A stretch of 64,000 bases of DNA from the NCBI RefSeq assembly GCF_947497555.1, contig NZ_CANMGY010000001.1, positions 372,001 to 436,000 of the forward strand, given 5' to 3'. This document shows positions 1 to 9,299 of the stretch, one piece after another; the stretch's first letter is position 1; every line of letters begins with the position of its first letter. The notes beneath the pieces were generated by a model. It saw only the letters and a program-made list of their open reading frames with translations. It made no database searches and had not been told where the DNA came from. A program made the position numbers and the translations under genes. This stretch comes from an uncultured Umboniibacter sp. Lineage in GTDB: Bacteria; Pseudomonadota; Gammaproteobacteria; Pseudomonadales; DSM-25080.

Positions 1-1568
1 TAGTCTGCTGGTGTAGGTTGATCACCACCCGTTAAGCTCAAACCTAGCTCACCTAAATAGGCTCGAAGGTTTTCCAAGCGCTCCTGAGCGGGCCCCTCAT
101 GGACACGGTAGAGGGCCGGGATTTCGGCTTTGGCCAATAGCTCCGCCGCACAGACGTTAGCGGCCAGCATGGCCTCTTCAATCATCTTATGTGCATCGTT
201 ACGCTCTACCGGGACAATTTTCTCAATCTTGCGCCCTGGACCGAAGATGATTCTGGGTTCAACGGTCTCAAAGTCAATTGCACCGCGAGTGTCTCGCTTC
301 GCGCGCAATGCAGTGTAAAGTGCCTGAAGCGTCTCTAAATCAGCAATTCGATCTGCTAGGCGCGCACGAGTTTCACCGTCCGGTCCCTCACTCAGTGCTC
401 TGCCTACTTCGCTATAGGTTAAACGCCTGTGCGAGTGGATAACTGCCTCATAGAAACTGAAGTCATTAACTTCGCCTTCAGCACTAAGCTGCATTTCACA
501 TACCATTGCGAGGCGATCAACCTCTGGATTAAGTGAACATAAGCCATTAGACAACTGCTCTGGCAACATTGGTACGACATAACCGGGGAAGTAAGTTGAG
601 TTACCGCGGTTTATGCCCTCGATATCCAAGGCGCTCATGGGCTTTACATAATGCGAGACATCAGCAATGGCAACATAAAGCGTGAAGCCACCATCCGGCT
701 TGCGCTTGGCATACACGGCATCATCGAAGTCACGCGCATCTTCACCATCGATAGTAACTAGCGGCACATCCCGTAAATCAAAACGACCTAGCTTATCGCT
801 TTCAATCACTTCCTCGGGTAGTTGATTCGCTACCTCGGTGACACCTTCTGGCCATTCTGCAGGGATCTGGTGAGAGTGGATAGCCACCTCAATTTCCATG
901 CCTGCTGCCATGGTCTCGCCCAGTACTTGGACAATCTTCGCTGTAGCCAAGTTGCGCTTGCTTGGGTAGCTGATCAGTTCGGCAACCACCATCTGACCGT
1001 CACGCGCATCTAACTGATCCTCGGGCGCGATGACAATATTCTGATTAATCTTTTGATTATCAGGGATGACATAACGAACGTAGCCTTCATCCACGAAGCG
1101 TCCCACCAACGTGGTGTTGGCTCGCTGGGTAATATGAATAATGGTACCTTCGCGACGCCCGCGACGATCCACCGCACCCGGACGAACCACCGCAATATCA
1201 CCATCAAAGGCTTTCGCCATCTGGTGTTGATTGATGAAAATATCGTCGGAACCATCATCAGGTCGAAAGAATCCGAAGCCATCTCGATGACCAATAATCT
1301 TTCCGTGGAGCACGTCTGCTTTGCTCATTGGCACAAAACGATCACGGCGATTTAGCAACACCTGCCCATCACGAATCATCGCCTTAAGGCGACGACGCAA
1401 ACCTTCTCGTTGATCCTCGGACTCAGCATGAGCAAGCTCGCACAATTCCTCATAGCTTTGCGGTTTGAGATCTAGGGCCTCAAGCAACCATTCGCGGCTT
1501 ACAACAGGATTGGCATAATTTTTCGCTTCGCGCTCAGCATGAGGGTCGGCTTTCGGTTTTTGGGGCAT
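1..1568 (-). CDS. rnr: Ribonuclease R, 5' part (gene runs off the left edge)
   Basis: RNase R is a processive 3'-5' exoribonuclease that degrades structured RNA and takes part in rRNA, tRNA and mRNA turnover. I translated the minus strand from the ATG at 1568; about 522 residues are visible and the frame is still open at the left edge. The N-terminus has the winged-helix segment typical of RNase R (PVVSREWLLEAL onward), then cold-shock-like OB folds. The RNB catalytic domain follows, with the aspartate-rich motif GEDARDFDDAVYAK and the downstream block LPEQLSNGLCSLNPEVDR. The rest of RNB, S1 and the basic tail lie outside the window. The gene is divergent from the sugar transporter at 1788. 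Family assignment is firm; completeness cannot be judged. Confidence 0.95.
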   Translation of the reverse strand, partial: MPQKPKADPHAEREAKNYANPVVSREWLLEALDLKPQSYEELCELAHAESEDQREGLRRRLKAMIRDGQVLLNRRDRFVPMSKADVLHGKIIGHRDGFGFFRPDDGSDDIFINQHQMAKAFDGDIAVVRPGAVDRRGRREGTIIHITQRANTTLVGRFVDEGYVRYVIPDNQKINQNIVIAPEDQLDARDGQMVVAELISYPSKRNLATAKIVQVLGETMAAGMEIEVAIHSHQIPAEWPEGVTEVANQLPEEVIESDKLGRFDLRDVPLVTIDGEDARDFDDAVYAKRKPDGGFTLYVAIADVSHYVKPMSALDIEGINRGNSTYFPGYVVPMLPEQLSNGLCSLNPEVDRLAMVCEMQLSAEGEVNDFSFYEAVIHSHRRLTYSEVGRALSEGPDGETRARLADRIADLETLQALYTALRAKRDTRGAIDFETVEPRIIFGPGRKIEKIVPVERNDAHKMIEEAMLAANVCAAELLAKAEIPALYRVHEGPAQERLENLRAYLGELGLSLTGGDQPTPAD

Positions 1569-1719
1569 AAAGTGTTTCTATTCCACGGTTAGTGTTTGAT
1601 GTTTATGCAATTATAAGCTGAAAACGCGCAAATAAACTTTTTATTATGGGCTCAAACGCTACATTTTAGTCAGTAATTACACGGCTAAGCCCCATTTAGG
1701 GGGATGATTAGGCGAGTTT

Positions 1720-1747
1720 TTGCTCCTATAGTGCCGGTTACTATAAT
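1720..1747 (+). promoter_or_regulatory. Probable sigma-70 promoter of the transporter group
   Basis: A perfect -10 hexamer TATAAT lies at 1742-1747, preceded by a weak -35 (TTGCTC at 1720-1725, 16-bp spacer). Transcription would begin near 1754. This lies inside the longest possible reading frame of the downstream transporter, so it supports translation starting at the ATG at 1788. No NagR-like palindrome is present here. Confidence 0.45.
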
Positions 1748-1787
1748 AATGTGCAGAGTCTATCTGCTGTCAGTAAGTGGGATCTCT

Positions 1788-3284
1788 ATGCAACAACCCG
1801 TGCTTCGAACGCATCAAATCGTCAACATGTGCCTAGGTTTTATGGGCATCCAGTTTGGCTTTGCACTACAAAATGCCAACGTCAGTCGTATCTTCCAAAC
1901 CTTGGGAGCGAATATGGATGAACTGGCCATTCTCTGGATTGCCGCGCCGCTGACAGGACTGCTGATTCAACCCATTATTGGCTATTACAGTGATCGAACT
2001 TGGACTCGCTGGGGCCGACGCAGACCGTTCTTCTTCGCCGGTGCTCTCCTGTCCGCCATCGCACTATTTATCATGCCGAATTCGCCAGCACTCTGGATTG
2101 CGGTGGCGATGCTATGGCTATTGGATGCCGCCATCAATACCTCGATGGAACCGTTTCGCGCCTATGTGGGCGATAACTTACCACCCAAGCAACGGCCATT
2201 AGGTTATGCGCTACAAAGCTTCTTCATTGGCGTTGGCGCGGTCATAGCAAGTTCGCTACCTTGGCTACTTACAGCCCTTGGCGTTAGTAATGAGGCGGCT
2301 GAGGGTGAGCTGCCTAACTCGGTCATTTACTCATTCTATTTTGGCGGCGTCGTATTCTTTAGCGCCGTGCTTTACACCATTGTCACCACCGATGAGTACA
2401 CCCCAGAACAGCTAGCTCAATTCAACCGCACTAATGATGCGCGGGTAGCGCTAGATTACCAACCGCTAACACTTCAGCCTTGGCAAATTGCGCTGCTACT
2501 CAGCGGCTTGCTATTAGGAGCTGCAACCTACGTCCTGGGCTGGAACAAAGAGCTCTGGGTACTAGTGGGGCTGTTAAGTGGAGGCTTTGTGCTCTTTGCG
2601 ATGGCTGGTTGGCTTCAGCGTCGTGGCACCGACAACATGGTTGTATCATTGGCCAATGACATCGCCCACATGCCACCGATGATGCGGCGTTTAGCCGTGG
2701 TTCAATTCTTTACCTGGTTCGCGCTGTTCTCCATGTGGATCTACACAACCTCAGCGGTTACTGGCTTCCACTTTGGCAGCTCCGATGTTAGCAGTGTTTC
2801 CTACAACGAAGGCGCCAACTGGGTAGGCGTGTTGTTTAGTGCCTACAACGGCGTAGGTATGTTGGCGGCACTATTGCTGCCGCTGTTGGCGCGCAAGTTC
2901 GGGACACCGGCAACCCATGCGCTAGCACTATGCTTCGGCGGATTGGGGCTCATAAGCTTTTACCTCATTAGTGACCCACAGTGGTTGCTGGCGTCGATGA
3001 TTCTGGTTGGCATAGCGTGGGCATCAATTCTTTCTCTGCCCTATGCACTGCTATCTAATTGTTTACCGTCACATAAGATGGGCACCTACATGGGCATTTT
3101 TAATCTGTTTATTGTCATTCCGCAGCTCATTGCCGCGAGCGTTCTAGGGCTCTTGGTCAGCCAGCTTTTTGACAATCAACCTATCTTCGCCCTAGTTATT
3201 GGTGGGGTAAGCTTTTTAGTAGCCGCCGCTTCCCTAATTGGTTTTAATGATGATAGCCACGTCACCCACGAGGATGCACAATGA
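1788..3284 (+). CDS. MFS sugar transporter, SLC45/GPH type
   Basis: A 498-residue polytopic membrane protein with about 12 hydrophobic segments. The loop after helix 2 carries SDRTWTRWGRRRPFF, the signature of SLC45-like and GPH-like glycoside:cation symporters such as proteobacterial maltose and plant sucrose transporters. The frame can be extended upstream to 1704, but a perfect -10 hexamer falls in that extension. The conserved part begins just after the ATG at 1788 (MQQPVLRTHQ), so I chose that start. Its stop overlaps the next transporter by 4 bp, showing translational coupling. An aldose-epimerase homologue and a beta-hexosaminidase follow, which suggests uptake of a GlcNAc-containing or other glycoside. 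The substrate is inference. Confidence 0.85.
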   Translation: MQQPVLRTHQIVNMCLGFMGIQFGFALQNANVSRIFQTLGANMDELAILWIAAPLTGLLIQPIIGYYSDRTWTRWGRRRPFFFAGALLSAIALFIMPNSPALWIAVAMLWLLDAAINTSMEPFRAYVGDNLPPKQRPLGYALQSFFIGVGAVIASSLPWLLTALGVSNEAAEGELPNSVIYSFYFGGVVFFSAVLYTIVTTDEYTPEQLAQFNRTNDARVALDYQPLTLQPWQIALLLSGLLLGAATYVLGWNKELWVLVGLLSGGFVLFAMAGWLQRRGTDNMVVSLANDIAHMPPMMRRLAVVQFFTWFALFSMWIYTTSAVTGFHFGSSDVSSVSYNEGANWVGVLFSAYNGVGMLAALLLPLLARKFGTPATHALALCFGGLGLISFYLISDPQWLLASMILVGIAWASILSLPYALLSNCLPSHKMGTYMGIFNLFIVIPQLIAASVLGLLVSQLFDNQPIFALVIGGVSFLVAAASLIGFNDDSHVTHEDAQ

Positions 3285-4693
3285 ATAATGCACAGCGCCA
3301 ACTCTCTCCGCTATTTTACGGAATACTCAGCCTACCTGCCACGGCAATGGGCTTCGCGCTATCAGTGCAAATTGCCGCATTAAGCTGGATTCTCACTACT
3401 CAGTATGGATTGGACATTCATGAAGTAGGTTTCGTTTGGGCTGCTGGTCCCATCGCCGGAATTCTCGGTCAAGTGATCATTGGCATAGTCAGTGACCGAA
3501 CTTGGTTTTGGGGCGGCAGGCGTCGTCCGTTTATCTTTATTGGCGGTTTTATCGCTGCCATCATGCTACTCGCTTTACCTAATATTGATGTCATCTCGGC
3601 GGAGCTCGGCATCGAGGCGCTTATTGGCGTAGCGATTGTTGTTGCCCTCAGCTTGGACTTAGCAATTAATGTCAGCTTTAACCCGACTAGAAGCCTGATT
3701 ACCGATGTGACTCCCAGCGGCGATCAGCGTACCCGCGGCTACACCTGGATGCAGACTATTTCGGGAAGTTTTGGTGTGTTGGCCTATGCGATTGGTGCCT
3801 ACTGGGGGAACTATATACTCATCTATTTCGCCGTAGGTTTAGTACTTGCGTTCTCGCTACTTCCGCCACTTTTCATCACCGAGCCTCGTGAATTAGAACA
3901 GGTTGAAACCGAGGATGAAGAACAGGGTACCGTAGTTGAAATGCTGATGGCTATAAAACCTCTCTGGGGCTTCGCGCTCTATAGCTTATACGCTATGCCG
4001 GCTCGAGTTTTTGGCTTCGAAGCTGACCACTTCTACGTAGAAATTGCCGCAATTTTGCTGACTCTCGGCTTGATGGCTGAAACGATTTTGCGCACCGAAA
4101 CCGCTGCGAACTCAGCGACGGTTGGCTTCCGCAAGGTCGCTACCGCTAACGCACTGAGTTGGATTGGGGTTCAATCCATGTTTGTGTATATGATCGCCTT
4201 TGTTCAGGGTCGTATTAGCGGGTTAGATGACGCTAGCGTAGGTCAAGTTATCTCCATCAGCTTTTTAATTCTTAATGCTGTCGCTGCCATTTTGCCCGCT
4301 ACGGTTTTAGAACCTCTCTCACGCCGCATTGGTACGGTGGCGACCATGGCGCTATGTACTGGAATTATGGGGGTAGGCTACTTACTCATTCTCGGCATTG
4401 CCACAAGTGTCACCTCGCTCTACTTACTTATGGCAATCCTTGGTGTAGGTTGGGCAGGTATCGTCAGTCTCCCCTTCGCCATTATGAGCCGTAAAGCTAA
4501 TCCAGCGAAAATGGGCCAGTTTATGGGGCTATTTAACCTCTCCATTGTGTTGCCGCAACTATTTGTCAGTTTAGCCATTGGTTTACTAGTGTCTCGCATG
4601 GAAGATCAAAGCCAAGTGTTTTGGGTGAGCGGCATCGCGCTACTACTTTCGGCGCTGGCGTGGTCACAAACGCGCGATAGAGAAGGGCACTAA
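3281..4693 (+). CDS. MFS sugar transporter, SLC45/GPH type (second, tandem copy)
   Basis: A 470-residue membrane protein of the same family as its upstream neighbour, which it overlaps by 4 bp. It retains the loop motif SDRTWFWGGRRRPFI, in which the first copy's residues TRWG are replaced by FWGG. The second half also keeps the repeat-like segment MGQFMGLFNLSIVLPQ, matching MGTYMGIFNLFIVIPQ in the first copy. The two look like diverged tandem paralogues. They may have different substrates or act together; the sequence does not decide. Transport is expected to be cation-coupled across the inner membrane. Confidence 0.85.
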   Translation: MNNAQRQLSPLFYGILSLPATAMGFALSVQIAALSWILTTQYGLDIHEVGFVWAAGPIAGILGQVIIGIVSDRTWFWGGRRRPFIFIGGFIAAIMLLALPNIDVISAELGIEALIGVAIVVALSLDLAINVSFNPTRSLITDVTPSGDQRTRGYTWMQTISGSFGVLAYAIGAYWGNYILIYFAVGLVLAFSLLPPLFITEPRELEQVETEDEEQGTVVEMLMAIKPLWGFALYSLYAMPARVFGFEADHFYVEIAAILLTLGLMAETILRTETAANSATVGFRKVATANALSWIGVQSMFVYMIAFVQGRISGLDDASVGQVISISFLILNAVAAILPATVLEPLSRRIGTVATMALCTGIMGVGYLLILGIATSVTSLYLLMAILGVGWAGIVSLPFAIMSRKANPAKMGQFMGLFNLSIVLPQLFVSLAIGLLVSRMEDQSQVFWVSGIALLLSALAWSQTRDREGH

Positions 4694-4759
4694 GCGCTCA
4701 TTCTTGCCTTAATGCCCCAAGAAAAATAGTGTAGAATGGCTGCCTAAAAAGGAGCTGTG

Positions 4760-5635
4760 ATGCTAACGTATATTGAGAGCGATACCCTGCGAGTGGGTAT
4801 TCGCCATGTCGGGGCTGAACTCGCCTCTATGACTACTAAGAGTGGTAACCGTGAATACATCTGGCAGGCGGACCCCGCCATTTGGGATGGCAGCGCTCCC
4901 ATCCTGTTTCCGATTACCGGAGTGCTACGTGAAGGCCATGTATTCATTGATGGTAAAGCCTGCGAAATCCCAAAGCACGGTTTTTGCCGCACTCGTAACT
5001 TTGAACTGGTTGCGCACTCGCCATCTGCCTGTACATTTCGCACCACGCACGATGCAGAGACACTAACCTACTACCCCTTCGAGTTTTCGCTCGAGGTTGA
5101 ATTCTCGCTTTCGAATAGCGATCTTAAGGTGACCTACACGGTGATCAATACCGGTAGCCGTGAGCTCCTATTTAGCATCGGTTCACACCCAGCATTGATG
5201 CTACCAACCGAGGAAGTAAGTGCCTACGAGCTGGCCGTCGATACCGTTGAGCCATTAACGATTTCTCGTGTGACCAATGCCGGGCTGGTAGAGCCTGATG
5301 CCATGCCATTGGAGCGCAATGAGAATGCTGCCATTCAGTTAACGCCTACACTATTTGATGACGACGCGCTGGTGTTCATTAATTCACCCATTCGTACAGT
5401 CACCCTGAGAGATCTTGACGGCAACGAACATTGGCGAATGCGTTGGGAGCACACTCCTCACCTCGGCATCTGGGCAAAACCCAACGCTCCCTACGTGTGT
5501 ATTGAACCCTGGCAGAGTTATGCCGATAGCAGCATAAGTAGCATCGACTTTGCTAAGAAGGCGGGCATTCGGCCCCTAGCGGCAGGCGCCACCAGCACCG
5601 ATAGCTACACCGTTGAAGTATTAGGCAGTGAATAA
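4760..5635 (+). CDS. Aldose 1-epimerase family protein (LacX/GalM-like)
   Basis: A 291-residue beta-sandwich protein of the aldose 1-epimerase (mutarotase) superfamily, LacX/YihR branch. Family members interconvert alpha and beta anomers of sugars. The recognisable blocks are YIWQADPAIWDGSAPILFP and PKHGFCRTRNF near the N-terminus, the central SIGSHPAL with the conserved His, and CIEPWQSYADS near the C-terminus, with the Glu expected to be the general base. An AAGGAG ribosome-binding site at 4749-4754 is 5 nt before the ATG at 4760; the GTG at 4757 would be too close. Placement between two sugar transporters and a hexosaminidase suggests it speeds anomer conversion of the imported sugar. Confidence 0.85.
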   Translation: MLTYIESDTLRVGIRHVGAELASMTTKSGNREYIWQADPAIWDGSAPILFPITGVLREGHVFIDGKACEIPKHGFCRTRNFELVAHSPSACTFRTTHDAETLTYYPFEFSLEVEFSLSNSDLKVTYTVINTGSRELLFSIGSHPALMLPTEEVSAYELAVDTVEPLTISRVTNAGLVEPDAMPLERNENAAIQLTPTLFDDDALVFINSPIRTVTLRDLDGNEHWRMRWEHTPHLGIWAKPNAPYVCIEPWQSYADSSISSIDFAKKAGIRPLAAGATSTDSYTVEVLGSE

Positions 5636-5701
5636 CAGCTGGCGAGTCCCGGTAAATTTTGCTAGCGTTGCGAGAGTTAATAAAAAAAAGAGAGTACTAC
5701 C

Positions 5702-8350
5702 ATGTTTAAGCGTTTGATTGCCACCACGATGGTGTTAGTTGGCAGTGGTTGCCAGCCTGACGTCAGCGAACAAACCCAAGCTGATCAAATGGCTAATAGC
5801 CTACAAATGCAGTATGAGCTCATCTCCAACCAAGCCCCTAACGGCGACAGTCGCGTCTGCCTTGAACTTGGTGCGGAATGGGCTACCTGTAACCAATTTG
5901 ATATTTTATTGACCGCAAATGACAACGGTGTCATTTCTTCTGATTGGACTATTTACTTCCATAGCGTTCGACGTCTCTTAGACATTCAGTCAGATCAGGT
6001 GGAGATTATCCACCACACCGGCGACTTCTACGAAATGCGTCCCACTCCCTCGTTTGCCGGCATTGATGCTGGCGAAACGCTGCGCATTCCTATCGTAGGA
6101 GAGTTTTTCGAAGTTGGCAAAAGCGACTTTCTGCCGGGTGCATTTGTGGTGGTAGGCAACTCAGAGCCACGCCAGATAGTGGCCATGGATACCGAAGACC
6201 TCAACGCCATCGTTCTAGATATCCCTGAATCTGAGCTGCAGCGAAATAGCGATGAAGCTTCCCTTATTGAAACCTCGGCGCTCCGTTACGAGCAGAACAA
6301 GGCACGCGGCAATATGCCTGTTGCCGCCGCTATCTTCCCATCCCCCGTCGCCGCTAACCTTAGCGAAGTTCGTGTGGATGTTGGTTCAGGTTTCCAATTT
6401 GCTCAGGTAGAAATGAGTGCCGGCAGCTTTGACGCGCTAGTTGTCTCAGCCGATCGTCAAGCTATTGAGTTAAACGGTGAATTCCCAGTTATTGCCGTAA
6501 TTCGTCAGAGCGATTTCTCCGGTGAAGCTGCCGTATCGGGGGCCTACCGTCTCTCCATCACTCCCGATGGCGTTGGTGTTAGCGGCTTCGATGAACGCGG
6601 GGTATTCTATGGCCTCAACACGCTCTTCGGCCTAGTTTCTGACCAACAGCTTCCACTCGGTGACGTGCTCGATTATCCCCGCTTTGACTACCGCGGCGTA
6701 ATGATTGACGTTGCGCGTAACTTCCACTCCAAGGAGTTCATTCTTCGCTTAATTGACGAAATGAGCTTCGCTAAACTTAACAAATTGTCGCTGCATTTAA
6801 CGGATGATGAAGGTTGGCGATTAGAAATCCCCGGACTACCCGAGCTCACCGAAGTGGGTGCAGAGCGTTGCTTTGACCTCACTGAGCAGGAGTGCTTATT
6901 ACCGCAGTTAGGCAGTGGGGCTACCACTGACAACTTCGGTTCTGGTTACTACAGCCGCCAGGATTTCATCGATATACTTCGCTACGCGCAAGCACGTCAA
7001 GTAGACGTGATCCCTGAAATCGATATGCCAGCGCACGCGCGTGCCGCCGTGGTTGCCATGGAAGCTCGATATAATCGACTCGTCGCCGAAGGTGATGTGG
7101 CCGGCGCAAATGAATTCCGACTAATTGACCCTGAAGACACCTCTAACGTTACCACGGTCCAGTACTATGACCGTTTGAGCTTTATAAACCCTTGTGTGGC
7201 GTCTTCGACACGTTTCACCGAGAAACTACTTTTCGAAGTTGCCTCAATGTATCGCGACGCCGGTGTTCGCCTTGATCACTGGCACTTTGCTGGAGACGAA
7301 GCCAAGAATATTAAGCGCGGTGGAGGTTTCCAAGATAGCGCCGGTGAGGAATTGGTGGACTTCCGGGGCGCTATTGATTTAGCTAATGAAGACTACCCCT
7401 TCGAAAAATCACCGGCCTGTCAAATGCTCATCGACGATGGCGTCATTAATTCCGCCGCCGAGTTGCCTACCTATTGGGCTGAGAAGGTGAGCGAAATGTC
7501 AGTAGCTGCTGGCTTCCCGGTTTTTCAAGCTTGGGAAGACGGTCTGAAGTACGCTGACGGCCCACAGGACTTTGCCAGTGAACAGGTGTATGTCAACTTC
7601 TGGGAAATGCTGGCTCCGGGCGGAAGTAGTACTGCCTACGATTGGGCTGCCAAGGGTTATGACCTAGTTATCTCGGTACCCGATTACCTCTACTTTGATT
7701 TCCCCCAGGCAATCGATCAGCACGAAGCCGGCTACTATTGGGCAACTCGTGCGAATACGCTACAGAAAGTATTTGGTTTTGCCCCGGAAAACCTCCCTCA
7801 GAATGCCTCAAATTCTGTTAATAGCCACGGCCACGGTTTCACTGCTGACTCTGATCGCAGCGCGCAACACTTCGCCGGGATGAGTGTTCAACTTTGGAGT
7901 GAGCTAGTCCGTACCGATGTGCAAGCGGAGTATATGATGTATCCTCGCCTTTATGCCGCCGGAGAGCGCGCATGGCATCGAGCTGATTGGGAGTTAGATT
8001 ACACCCCTGGAACAACGTTTAGCTTGAACGATGGATTAGTTGATCAGCTGGCTATTCAAACTGACTACAAGCAGTTCTTAGCAACACTTGCTGAACGCAT
8101 CCTGCCTCGACTACATGTAAGCGGCGCAAACTATCGCCTTCCTCTTCCCGGAGGCGTGATCGTTGATGGTGAGCTAAAGATGAACACCGAGATTCCTCAA
8201 TACAGCTTGGAATACTCAGTGGACAACGGCGTTAGCTGGATCGTATATGACGCCTCTGAAACGATTGTTATTGCTGCTGAGAGTGTGCTCGCGCGATCGG
8301 TAGCAGGAGATCGTTATTCCCGTGCAGTCGTTATCAGTGCCGCGCAATAA
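5702..8350 (+). CDS. Beta-N-acetylhexosaminidase, GH20 lipoprotein
   Basis: Glycoside hydrolase family 20 enzyme (882 residues) that removes terminal GlcNAc from chitooligosaccharides. The N-terminus is a lipoprotein signal peptide with lipobox VGSGC (Cys17). Gln at +2 predicts outer-membrane anchoring. Approximate layout: a chitobiase-type carbohydrate-binding domain (30-165), a GH20b alpha/beta domain (200-325), the GH20 barrel (330-770) beginning with YRGVMIDVARNFHS, and a small C-terminal Ig-like domain (820-882). The catalytic pair is Asp532-Glu533 in HFAGDEAKN; substrate-assisted catalysis is the family mechanism. GlcNAc released by this enzyme would feed the nagB-II/nagA/nagP locus nearby. 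A near-perfect NagR-type palindrome lies inside the gene at 5917-5936. Confidence 0.93.
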   Translation: MFKRLIATTMVLVGSGCQPDVSEQTQADQMANSLQMQYELISNQAPNGDSRVCLELGAEWATCNQFDILLTANDNGVISSDWTIYFHSVRRLLDIQSDQVEIIHHTGDFYEMRPTPSFAGIDAGETLRIPIVGEFFEVGKSDFLPGAFVVVGNSEPRQIVAMDTEDLNAIVLDIPESELQRNSDEASLIETSALRYEQNKARGNMPVAAAIFPSPVAANLSEVRVDVGSGFQFAQVEMSAGSFDALVVSADRQAIELNGEFPVIAVIRQSDFSGEAAVSGAYRLSITPDGVGVSGFDERGVFYGLNTLFGLVSDQQLPLGDVLDYPRFDYRGVMIDVARNFHSKEFILRLIDEMSFAKLNKLSLHLTDDEGWRLEIPGLPELTEVGAERCFDLTEQECLLPQLGSGATTDNFGSGYYSRQDFIDILRYAQARQVDVIPEIDMPAHARAAVVAMEARYNRLVAEGDVAGANEFRLIDPEDTSNVTTVQYYDRLSFINPCVASSTRFTEKLLFEVASMYRDAGVRLDHWHFAGDEAKNIKRGGGFQDSAGEELVDFRGAIDLANEDYPFEKSPACQMLIDDGVINSAAELPTYWAEKVSEMSVAAGFPVFQAWEDGLKYADGPQDFASEQVYVNFWEMLAPGGSSTAYDWAAKGYDLVISVPDYLYFDFPQAIDQHEAGYYWATRANTLQKVFGFAPENLPQNASNSVNSHGHGFTADSDRSAQHFAGMSVQLWSELVRTDVQAEYMMYPRLYAAGERAWHRADWELDYTPGTTFSLNDGLVDQLAIQTDYKQFLATLAERILPRLHVSGANYRLPLPGGVIVDGELKMNTEIPQYSLEYSVDNGVSWIVYDASETIVIAAESVLARSVAGDRYSRAVVISAAQ
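5917..5936. promoter_or_regulatory. NagR-like operator inside the hexosaminidase gene
   Basis: The 20-mer AAATGACAACGGTGTCATTT is a palindrome with one mismatched pair. It differs by one base from the perfect 20-bp palindrome before nagB-II, and its inner 16 bases are identical to the operator at 18562-18577. It lies 215 bp downstream of the start codon and encodes the residues around AxDNGVI in the N-terminal binding domain. No such site is seen upstream of 5702. Binding is inferred from the match, not shown. Confidence 0.6.
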
Positions 8351-8376
8351 TCGGTCAATTTGACTTCTAGCTTAGC

Positions 8377-8416
8377 GCAGCTTCGATATCAGACTTCTCA
8401 CTGATATTGAAGCTGC
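8377..8416 (+). terminator. Long hairpin after the hexosaminidase gene
   Basis: A 16-bp stem with one mismatch (left arm 8377-8392, right arm 8401-8416) and an 8-nt loop starts 27 bp after the hexosaminidase stop codon. CGGCTTTT follows. It is a likely transcription terminator or 3'-end stabiliser. The rest of the 216-bp gap to 8567 holds only a small CACTAA/TTAGTG hairpin near 8491-8506 and presumably the next gene's promoter. Confidence 0.55.
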
Positions 8417-8566
8417 CGGCTTTTAAACCCCTTAACTTCTCCGCATTAGTTTTTGCGGCTTGAATTTACTAATACCCTCCATTGCAATCGTCACTAACTT
8501 TTTAGTGGCGAGCTTGTATCAAAACTTGATAATCTATTAAGAAAACAATAGCAATGGCGGTGAAAT

Positions 8567-9286
8567 ATGAACACTCCTATCACACGACTACTTCTATTCT
8601 TTATCCCCGCAATACTGCTCTCAAATCTTGTGCGCTTTGAAATAATCGATGTGGCCGTTACCCAGTCGATGCTGATCGAAAAACTGATTAGAATACTGCT
8701 CGAAGGCGTAAGCGTGGCGATTTTTGCGCTAATCGCCATGGCGATGCTACGGCGCCAGCAGCCACTTAGGGTTAGCTTTTTAGGTAATGCGCCGGTGCAT
8801 GCCATTGTCGCTGCCGTCGCCACCGTAGCGCTGTATATTGTTATGAACCGCAACGCGCTTACCCTAACACCATTGGTATTGTTTGCCTCTGTTAGCTTAG
8901 TGTACGCCGTCTTCGAAGAAGCTGGCTGGCGTGGCTATCTGTTTGCCGAGCTACAAAACAAAGCACGGTGGCTACAAATTTTAGGGCCTGGCCTGCTTTG
9001 GTATCTGTGGCACCTAAGCTTTATACAAACTACCTCGGTGCAGGCTAACCTTGTATTCTTGGGTATCTGCCTTGCGGCATCTTGGGGGCTATTTGGCGTG
9101 GTGCAATCAACGCGTTCGATACTGATGGCCGCAACGCTGCACTTTGCCTTTGGCGCAGTGTTTACCAATCAAATTCTTAAGAGCTATTGGCACTCGCCCG
9201 ACCATTACATCTTTATCGGCCTGGCGTTTTCAATTAGTTTAATTGCGATAAAGCTGTACGAAAACCAAACCAAACCAAACAACTAG
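8567..9286 (+). CDS. CPBP family intramembrane metalloprotease
   Basis: A 239-residue membrane protein with about seven hydrophobic helices. The CPBP (CAAX protease and bacteriocin-processing, Abi) motifs are present: EEAGWRGYLF (EExxxR) near residues 115-125, WHLSFI about 30 residues later, and a third conserved His in the ATLHFAFGA helix. Family members are Rce1-like glutamate intramembrane proteases. Bacterial roles include peptide maturation and self-immunity, but no bacteriocin gene is seen nearby. A GST gene follows after 13 bp, so the two are probably cotranscribed. The substrate is unknown. Confidence 0.85.
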   Translation: MNTPITRLLLFFIPAILLSNLVRFEIIDVAVTQSMLIEKLIRILLEGVSVAIFALIAMAMLRRQQPLRVSFLGNAPVHAIVAAVATVALYIVMNRNALTLTPLVLFASVSLVYAVFEEAGWRGYLFAELQNKARWLQILGPGLLWYLWHLSFIQTTSVQANLVFLGICLAASWGLFGVVQSTRSILMAATLHFAFGAVFTNQILKSYWHSPDHYIFIGLAFSISLIAIKLYENQTKPNN

Positions 9287-9299
9287 CGAGTAACTCAGC

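Noticed and set aside
822-1355. Plus- and minus-strand frames of 60-100 codons within rnr
   Set aside because: They are shadows of the RNase R frame, which shows clear conserved motifs.
1704-1787. Longer N-terminus for the first sugar transporter
   Set aside because: It overlaps a perfect -10 promoter hexamer and adds residues outside the family alignment.
2627-2650. GACAAC-ATG-GTTGT element inside the first transporter gene
   Set aside because: It resembles the NagR site but lacks the CG centre and the correct half-site spacing.
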